Source of the DNA: Gonium pectorale
Lineage: Eukaryota > Chlorophyta > Chlorophyceae > Chlamydomonadales > Volvocaceae
Assembly: GCA_001584585.1 (NCBI GenBank)
Contig: LSYV01000054.1
Span: forward strand, 110,945-174,944
Reading direction: 5' to 3'
Length of the DNA stretch: 64,000 nucleotides
Both the position numbers and the translations under genes were made by a program. The notes under the pieces were generated by a model that ran no database searches, was not told where the DNA came from, and saw only the letters and a list, made by a program, of their open reading frames with translations. This document shows, piece after piece, positions 56,922-64,000 of the stretch (position 1 is its first letter; the number at the start of each line of letters is the position of its first letter).

Positions 56922-58602
56922 GCAGCTTCCCTGACCCGCTGGCTGGCCAGGGCCGGTTAAGGTGGCTGGGCTAGGCTGCGCACGATCGTGGGTCAGCCTT
57001 GGGTTGTGCCGCTGTGCGAGGCGCCTGCGCGCCGTAGTTCCGCGACGGCGGCGTGAGAAACGGGCCGCCCGCTTCTGGTAAGAAGTTGCAGATTGCGCGT
57101 GTCGGTCGGTCGACAAGCCCCCCGCCTGCTGGGCTCCCAAGCTGATCACGGCACGTGCGAGCCTTCATACGCTGCGGCTTAGCAAAGAGCGGCATTGGTC
57201 GAGCTTGTTTCATGTTGCTGTGCTTGGTGACATAGCGGCCGGAACCGGTGGAGCTGGGGCAGTCTGCGCGAGCTCAGCTTTGTGCGCAGGCGGGGCTGGC
57301 GACGTCCTCGGCCCATCTAGTCTCTGACTGGTTGCTTCGCAGTCAGGAGCGGAGCGGCGACTTGTTGTGAGCTTCGAAGGTCAACCCGCTGTATCTAAGT
57401 TGGCCGGTGCCTGGTGCCTTCATCACTGATACGGACGGAAAGGTTGGCTGTGCGTAGTTGCCTCTTGCACGAGGTCCAGCGGGGTAAAGACGTGCCCCTG
57501 CCATCTGGAGTTGCACTCCGGCGACTGGCAGCGTGTTTGGGCTTCTACGAAACAGTTAGCATGCGGTTTGGAGGCTCGCCCTGGAATTTGAGCTCCTGGA
57601 GTAGAGTGAGGGATCAGGTGCTCACACCCGCGCCTGGCACCGAATTCAAGCCCGGCGAGTGCACTGGTTATGTGGGCGCCCTGCAATTTGCACAGGGGTG
57701 GCACCCATGGTGGTTGCGCCCGTGGGTGCACCAGGTGTAGTGCGGCGTTGCCCGGGTGCTGTATGCTTGTCTCCCTCGCCCGCCATGCCCTGGAAACAGT
57801 GCACCCCCGGATGTGTATGACCGTAGAGGTGGCTTGTTTTGTATGCATACGATGTGCATCAAGGGTTAGCGGGTTGGCTGATCAGATAGTGCTTGCCTCC
57901 CCCTGGCTCCGTCTTAGCAGATGTGCAGGGCAGAGTCGGGCGGTGCGTGGCAGACGAAAGGCCCATGAAGCAGATATTTGCTAATAAATAAAGTTACTCT
58001 TGCGTTATATGCCACACCAAGGATAAGGCCGTGGCGCTTCCAATGCGCAAACACGGTTCCAGCCTTTTACAACCGTATTTCAAACAAGGGACAGCCAGCC
58101 AAGTGTTGTCAGCCCACGACAAGCGGTAGTGAACTGTGAAAAACAACGTCTTACGTGCCTAAGAGAGTCGCGCCGCTAGGCGAACGATGCACTTGCCGGG
58201 TTGGTCCTTTCCCGTTGCAAAGTTTCGTCGCAGGAAAGGATACCAATCAGGATATCATCTCCTTGAGTGTTTTACTGTATAGACTGCGTAGTCATACGAA
58301 TAAGGTTGTGCGATGTGCAAGCGGCCTTTCCAGTTGCACGCCACGGCATGGGAACGGTTAGCGCTTGGTGAAATTACAAACATCATTCCGTTGTTGTGGG
58401 CTTGTATGGGCATGACCCGTGCAAGCTAGCTGAAGAAGCTGAAGGGCTTCACCGTCTAAAGGCATTAATTCGGCTGACCTTTGGCCCCCGAATGTGGACA
58501 TAGAACTTTTATTCTTCACCCGACTAGGCGGGCTGATGCGCGCTATTAGACCTCTAGACTCTAGACGCAGCAACACCGCCCCTCCGCGCGACGACCCAGG
58601 CC
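56922..58602. other. Spacer between GST3 and the CDK-like gene, no supported gene
   Basis: About 1.7 kb. An open frame at 57414-57740 has no recognisable motif. Repeat copy G lies at 57773-57845. The rest is probably the GST3 3' UTR and the promoter of the kinase. Confidence 0.45.
57773..57845 (+). repeat. Dispersed GGAAACGTCGC repeat family, copy G
   Basis: CGCCCGCCATGCCCTGGAAA, then CCCGGATGTGTATGACCGTA and GAGGTGGCTTG, closely matching the middle of copies A, C and D. Confidence 0.55.
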
Positions 58603-61600
58603 ATGTCAATGGCCTTTGCTCTTTCAGATGCCCATGTTCTTAGGCCGCTGACACTTCACACATCTTCTCTGGCGTGGGCCTGCTGCGCCACAACTGAGCC
58701 ACAACACCCGCTGGGTTCGCTCCTCGCACATCTGGTCCGCTGCCCAGCCCTCGCTGCTGATGTGGGCTACGCGAATGAGCTGCTGGCACATCTGGTTGCC
58801 CGGCTCGAGCCCAACATGGTCAGTGTTCGTCATGCTAACCCTTCGTGTAACTTGAGGGACCCTTTGGGCTCTTGCACGCGTTGAGCAACAAGTTGCAAAG
58901 CGCGAGTGGCGCTCACCCAACTGTTACCGTCCTGAACCAGCTTCTTGACAGTGCATGGGTGCATGGCCGGCGGTTCAGATGCGGACTGTAGGCGCGGCTC
59001 CCCCCGCACCCCACCACGCACCACCTAGTTGCAAATGGGACCTAAAACCCAATCTTGATGTTCCATGCCTCGGTTTTGCCCTTGCCCCTTGCCCAACACC
59101 CTGATCTTGCACCCTACAGGGGCGACCGACAAAGCTCTACTCATTGGCATGTGCCCCACGTGCTGCCCTCCGTGCATACAGGAGCTTGACTCGCTGTTAT
59201 CACGGTTCGGCTGGTGCCCATCCGGGGGCTTCACGCGGACGTTGGACATCAAAGCCTTCCAGACGGCTCTCCAAAAGTACCAGTATGTGCGGCTGGGCAT
59301 CCTCGGCAGGGGCGCCTACGGCACGGTGTACCGTGTAATGAATCGGGAGACGCAACAGATGCACGGTGAGCCGTATGTGTTGAAACAAAACGACGCATAC
59401 GACGAGAGTCGTATGTGTATGCGAATTCCATGGCCAGGCATGTTCACACACCGGAGAGAATCGCGGGCGCTGCCCCTTCAACACACTTGCCCCACATGCT
59501 AGGGCCCGAATCGTGGATCCCGCGCCCATTCTCCTCTAACGCCGTCTCCCCTCCCGCCGCCTCCCGCCGCCGCCCCCGCCCTTGCACCGCAGCCGTCAAG
59601 CAGGTTCGGACGACGGAGACTGGCCTCTGCGAGGCAACCGTGCGGGAGATCGCCACACTTCGGGAGCTGCAGCACGGCAACATCGTGAGGTGCGGCGTGG
59701 GATACGCCTGGATTCCACTGCACGAGCTGACAGACAGGAGGCAGGCCACCTCCAGTGGCCCCTGCCCTGCCCCTCCTGGCCTTGCCGCCGCACTATGGAG
59801 GCCTCCTTGGCGTGGTGCCCTCCCCAAGCACCCCGCCACCTCAAACCCGCCTCCCCGCCACTTCCAGCCGCCTTCGCCGCCCGCCACCTGCCTTGCCGCG
59901 CACGCTGCCTTGCAGCATGACCGTCCCGCCACTCCCGCCTCCACGCATGCACCGCTCCCCCAACCCATGGGTTCCACATAGCCCACGTGCAGCCCCGGCG
60001 CAAAACGTGCAGACCTGCCTGGCGACAACCCCCACGCACCTTCGCCCCGCGTTCGCCCCCACCCTCCACGCAGCCTGCGCGACGTGATCGCCTCTCCCTC
60101 GAGCTCCTCTGCGTACCTGGTGATGGAGCTGCTGGACACGGACCTCCACTCCTTCATTTGCGGACTGCGTGGCGCCCCCGAGGAGTGCGCCACCATCAAG
60201 GCAAGCGGCCGCTGCTGCTGCCCTGCTGCGCGCGTGCTGCCGCGGTCTTTGCGCGTCCGCCGCCTTGCCGCCACTGCCCTGCACCGCCACGTCGAGCTTA
60301 GCCCTCGCGCACCCCCGCGGCTCCGTGCTCCGACATCTCCGTCGGTATGTCATGTCATGCCCGCGTGCCGTGCTGTCAGGTCCTCCGCCCCCTCCCCACC
60401 ATTGGTCCATCGCTCTGGCCCTTCCCCGCCCTCGCTCGCTCCGGCCCCGCCTGCACCTCCCTTCCCGCAGTCCATCATGTTTCAGGTCCTGTCGGGCCTT
60501 CAGCACGCACACTCTCACAGCGTCATGCACCGCGACCTCAAGCCGCAAAACATACTGCTATCCACCACGACGGAGGAAGCGTCGGTGGGCCCGGCGGACG
60601 CGCCGGAGCTCGCGACGGCCGCCAGCTCGCCCTTCTCCTCGACCTTCTCCTCCGCTTCCTCCTCCTCTTCTGCCCTCTCCTCGTCCTATGGCTCTGGCAG
60701 TGACGGCGCGGCAGCGGGGTGGCGGCCGGCCGGTGGCGGCCGGGCCGGGCCGTCGCTTTCTCGTCCCGCTGCTGCATCCGTTCGCGTGTGGGCCAAGATT
60801 GCGGACTTCGGCCTGGCGCGGCCGTTCCTGCCGCACGGCCCCGAGAGCGGCGCATACACGGACTGGGTGCGTGATGGGGCGTTTTGCAGTTACGCGCCAG
60901 TACGCTAGTCGACTCACGCCTGAAACGAGGCTCGCATGGGACGCATGTTAGCAATCTCCCAGCTGTGCAGGGCGAGCGCTGCTGGCGCCCAGCCCGGTGA
61001 TATTGAAACCCTTCTCCTCAGACCCTTCTAACTGTGCCCGGGCGCTTCCGTGAATGCACCCCGTTCCCTCTCCACCTTCGTCCACCGCTCGGCGGTCGGC
61101 GCCCGTGCGTGTCCAGGACACGGTACACCCCCGCCCGCCCACGTCTACCCAACCAAGCGCTCCTCCAGTTAGGCTGCTTTCGAACGCTGCCTCCCCATCC
61201 GCCGCACCCATCCTCCACATCCGGGCGCCCGAGGTGCTTGCTTGGTGCCGCGGCACCTGCAAGCCGTGCGACCTGTCATACCCTGGTCCTTTGCACAGCA
61301 ACCCGCACACGGTGTACTCCCGACACCCGGGGGCCCTCTGCCCGCAGGTGATCACGCTCTACTACCGGGCGCCGGAGGTGCTGCTCGGCTCGCGCTCCTA
61401 CGGCCCGGGCGTGGACGTCTGGTCCGCCGGCTGCGTCCTGGCAGAGATGCTCAACGCGGCTCCGCTCTTCCGGGCCGACTGCGAGATTGCGCTGCTCCGG
61501 GACATGTTCGCCAAACTGGGCACGCCGGGCGCCGCGGCGGCCGCGGGGCTGCCCGAGCTGGCACGCATGCAGGCGTCGTTTGGGTTCCACCCGCAGCAGC

Positions 61601-62045
61601 CCATGGCAAAGGTGAGGCGGGCGGGCAGCGCCAGCGGCGATTACACGAGCAGGGTTGGAGGTTACACGTCTGTCAAAGCCGGTGGGGCCATGGACGGAGT
61701 GCGAGTGGCGGGGTGGGGTACAGGGTCATGCAGGGCTACACGCGCTGTGGCGCAAAATAACCCTGCGGCCTGGCATGGAGCGCGCGTTACCGCACGGTAC
61801 GGCAGTCCACCTCCCTGCTCTTACAGACGCCCATTGCCTGTGGCCCCTGCTACTGCCGCGCGCCACCGCAGCTAGTGCCGGCGCTGCGGCACGATCCCCT
61901 GGGCACCGACCTGCTGTCGCGCATGCTGGCGATCAATCCGCTGGAGCGCCTCTCGGCATCCCAGGCGCTGAGGCACCCCTGGTTCGACGACATACGCGAG
62001 CGTGAGGCGGCCTGGGCGACCAGGGCGGCAGCCAGACTCTGCTGA
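58603..62045 (+). CDS. CDK-like (CMGC) serine/threonine protein kinase
   Basis: Predicted 485-aa kinase. Exons: 58603-58818, 59182-59365, 59593-59689, 60074-60200, 60471-60866, 61348-61611, 61872-62045; phases close throughout. About 100 N-terminal residues of unknown role (LLAHLVRCPALAADVGYANE) precede the domain. Landmarks: glycine loop GRGAYGTVY, AVK lysine, GLCEATVREIATLREL where CDKs carry the PSTAIRE helix, YLVMELLDTDLHSF, HRDLKPQNILL, DFGLARPF, AYTDWVITLYYRAPEVLLG with the T-loop threonine, DVWSAGCVLAEML, and RMLAINPLERLSASQALRHP. These are CDK/CMGC features; the cyclin-contact helix reads CEATVRE, unlike the standard A, B or C types. A Ser-rich insert of about 60 residues lies between HRDLKPQN and DFG. 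The fourth intron (60201-60470) has a GC donor (AAG|GCAAGC). The start is the first ATG of an open exon with a good donor; a further upstream exon is not excluded. Confidence 0.85.
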
Positions 62046-64000
62046 GCGCCAGCTGCTGGGCCCCGTCACCGCCGCCGGTGGTGGCGGCGGCGACCATCGC
62101 TGCTGGTTCGTTGGTCTGTAGACGCGGAGCGGTGGCGGAGTCGGCAGCCGGACGCGGCGCGTGCCCAGTGCAGTGAGTGAGCTGGAGCCGCCCCTACGGC
62201 CGTTACACGTGCTCTCGACATTTTATGCCGGATAATGGCCGCCGGCGGGGAGTGGGTGGCACCATGCCTGTAATTAGCCAATGACTATTGTTTGCAACTC
62301 CGTATTGCCAATCTTTGTGCGCCCATCGTGGTGTGGAGTGACGCCATTGCCGGTGGTGCGGCGGCGGGAGTCCCGTAAGAACCATGATCAGGGTTCTGAG
62401 CCATCGTCTCCTGGGGCATTGAGAAGCCAAATTTACAGTTTGCGGCGTGGCTTCCGGTTTTGTGGGCACATGCTTCAAGGCGCCATCCTTGGGTATGCGC
62501 ACCGCCTGCGTGCCTTGAGTTTTTTTTGCCCTCCATTGCGGTCTGGCAGTCCGGCGCGGTGAGGCTGTTGCCTGAGGCCTTGCTGCTTATGCCAGGCTTC
62601 ATGTTTCCGTGCGGTCCGTGCCTGGCGGCCCCACACAGGCGGCTTTTTCTTTATTCTGTCCACTCTTTGGCGTGGCGATCCTAGCTGTGATCCTATGCCC
62701 GGGCGCTTGTACACTGTCGCCCCGCTTACGGTAGGTTGCCTGAGGTCGCTCAGCGAGGCTCAGCGTCTGTAGTCCAGGCATTCTGGTCATTTCGTTAGCT
62801 GAGGGCCTAAGAACCATTCGGCTCCGGCGTTAGCAAATTTGCGGCAGCCATAGCCGCCTCATGATACAGAAGCTGCTGGGGGCAATGTCGTGGTCCGCTG
62901 CACCCCTAAAGGAGCGTTCAGTGTTGTGGTTGACGCGGCCGCCAGGCGGGCGAGCATAGCAGTTGTGTAGCAGGTGTTCACAGAGTTGCGATCAAGGGAC
63001 CCACGCACGAGCTTACTGGTGACTGCTGCGCAGCAATATCAGGCAGGCTCCATTGACACATGTATGTGGCATTCATTACAGCAGACTCAACGCTACGCCT
63101 AAGTTGGCGCACCATTTGTATCGATGTTCTTGTGGGCTGCAGGAGTTTGGGGTGACATGAGCACGTGCGCCGAGCCGAATACGTGCACGCTGTGTGTGTG
63201 TGTGGGGGTTCCAAATGTTCAGTGCTAGAGGCCCTGAGCCCTGGTCCCCCCTGGCTTTCGGCATATTAAGCCCGGTGCGCGGTTATTGCGCAGGTGACGC
63301 TGTTATGTTTTTTTGCGTTAACGTGTGGTGTGGCCTCGTCCGCACGTGCCCCAGCCCCCAGGGTTCGACAGAAAGCAACATACGGTTTTGTGCTGGTTTC
63401 ATGGGATGATCTGACTTGTGCTTGGGATCATGTTAACATCTTGTTCATGAATCGAATCTTTAATCCTGACAGCGCATCGCAGATGAGGGGAGATACTTGT
63501 TTGGCGTGTGTGTCCCTCTGCGATTGACAGAGATCAATTGCAACCGAGCCGTTGTAAGCTACCCGCCGCCTCACCTGCAACCCGCACAAAGCTGGTGACA
63601 TGCCCGATTAGCGTCATGCCCCATGTACAGCTTACCGTCCTAACAGCATAGCCGTCCTCCTCAGTTAGCATTCGTCACATAAAGAGCTTTCAGCTTCGTT
63701 ACATGGCTGTATCATACATCCGTGTAATTGTGGCAGGTTTCAGTTCGAATTGCCTCTTTCGCAGGGAGTTTTGCGAGGCTAACTCTCAACTCGTAACTCT
63801 CTGAGAGTTGCCGTACCGTCCTTGCAGCGCGGTTCGGCGCTGCCTCACATGCCATTGAGCGCATGGGCGTGTTCTGGCGGCGACATCAGCGCCCGTCCCG
63901 CCACCATCGCGTAGGCCATCTCGGGCCATGGGCGCTGAAGCCTGGTTATCTTAAACGTTTTTTTCGTAAAAACACCCTTGTTGTGGGCATAATTTACGAA
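62046..64000. other. Right-hand end of window, no gene seen
   Basis: The first about 230 bases are likely the CDK-like gene's 3' UTR. The remaining sequence is mixed, with short GT and T runs, and no frame resembles a protein. A gene starting beyond the window may have its promoter here. Confidence 0.45.
62269..62273 (+). terminator. Candidate TGTAA polyadenylation signal of the CDK-like gene
   Basis: TGTAA lies 224 nt after the stop codon, a usual distance for chlorophyte genes. Confidence 0.5.

Noticed and set aside
57414..57740. Open frame of 108 codons between GST3 and the CDK-like gene
   Set aside because: No recognisable motif, an overlapping frame is open on the other strand, and it lies where a 3' UTR or promoter is expected.

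Overview
This window looks like nuclear DNA of a volvocine/chlamydomonad green alga. The evidence is: very high GC; genes cut into many short exons by GT-AG introns; long Ala/Gly/Ser/Pro/Gln homopolymer runs in coding exons; TGTAA-type polyadenylation signals downstream of several stop codons; a decayed L1-type (non-LTR) retrotransposon; and a U2 snRNA whose 5' half is nearly canonical. Nothing bacterial, viral or organellar is visible. Exon chains were built by hand from splice signals and reading phase, so homology calls rest on motif recognition only.

Layout. 0.9-4.1 kb (-): a four-exon GNAT/glycine-N-acyltransferase-like gene. It shares a ~530 bp divergent intergenic region with a very large kinase gene (+, 4.7-23.2 kb), which has a putative N-myristoylation start, low-complexity exons, a PAS-like segment and a TKL kinase domain carrying huge internal insertions. 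An assembly gap (20.32-20.75 kb) lies inside the kinase gene. 25.2-27.9 kb (+): a six-exon, probably membrane-anchored cupin protein. 29.2-30.2 kb: an L1-like reverse transcriptase remnant that runs directly into the 3' end of a U2 snRNA gene (-, 30.17-30.36 kb).

31.0-38.4 kb (+): two tandem sigma-class glutathione S-transferase genes. 39.6-42.6 kb (-): a gene I do not recognise. 42.9-46.9 kb (+): an F-box/leucine-rich-repeat-like gene whose second intron holds another assembly gap. 46.9-50.35 kb: a repeat-rich intergenic tract with a 15-bp minisatellite and a 41-bp repeat. 50.35-53.27 kb (-): a plastid-targeted PAP/fibrillin-like gene. 54.0-56.9 kb (+): a third sigma GST. 58.6-62.0 kb (+): a CDK-like (CMGC) kinase. 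The last 2 kb hold nothing I can support.

Themes. (1) The three GST paralogues keep reading phase exactly but differ in introns. GST2 has an 11-nt microexon and a GC-AG intron; GST3 has 13- and 18-nt microexons and lacks the first intron. (2) The PAS/TKL kinase has about 935 residues of low complexity between beta-4 and beta-5, and 24-, 25- and 39-nt exons. (3) A dispersed ~80 bp repeat occurs at least seven times, mostly in introns and gene flanks. (4) Two genes (GNAT and the unknown minus-strand gene) have in-frame TGA codons lying inside perfect GTGAG donors, so simple ORF calling would truncate them.
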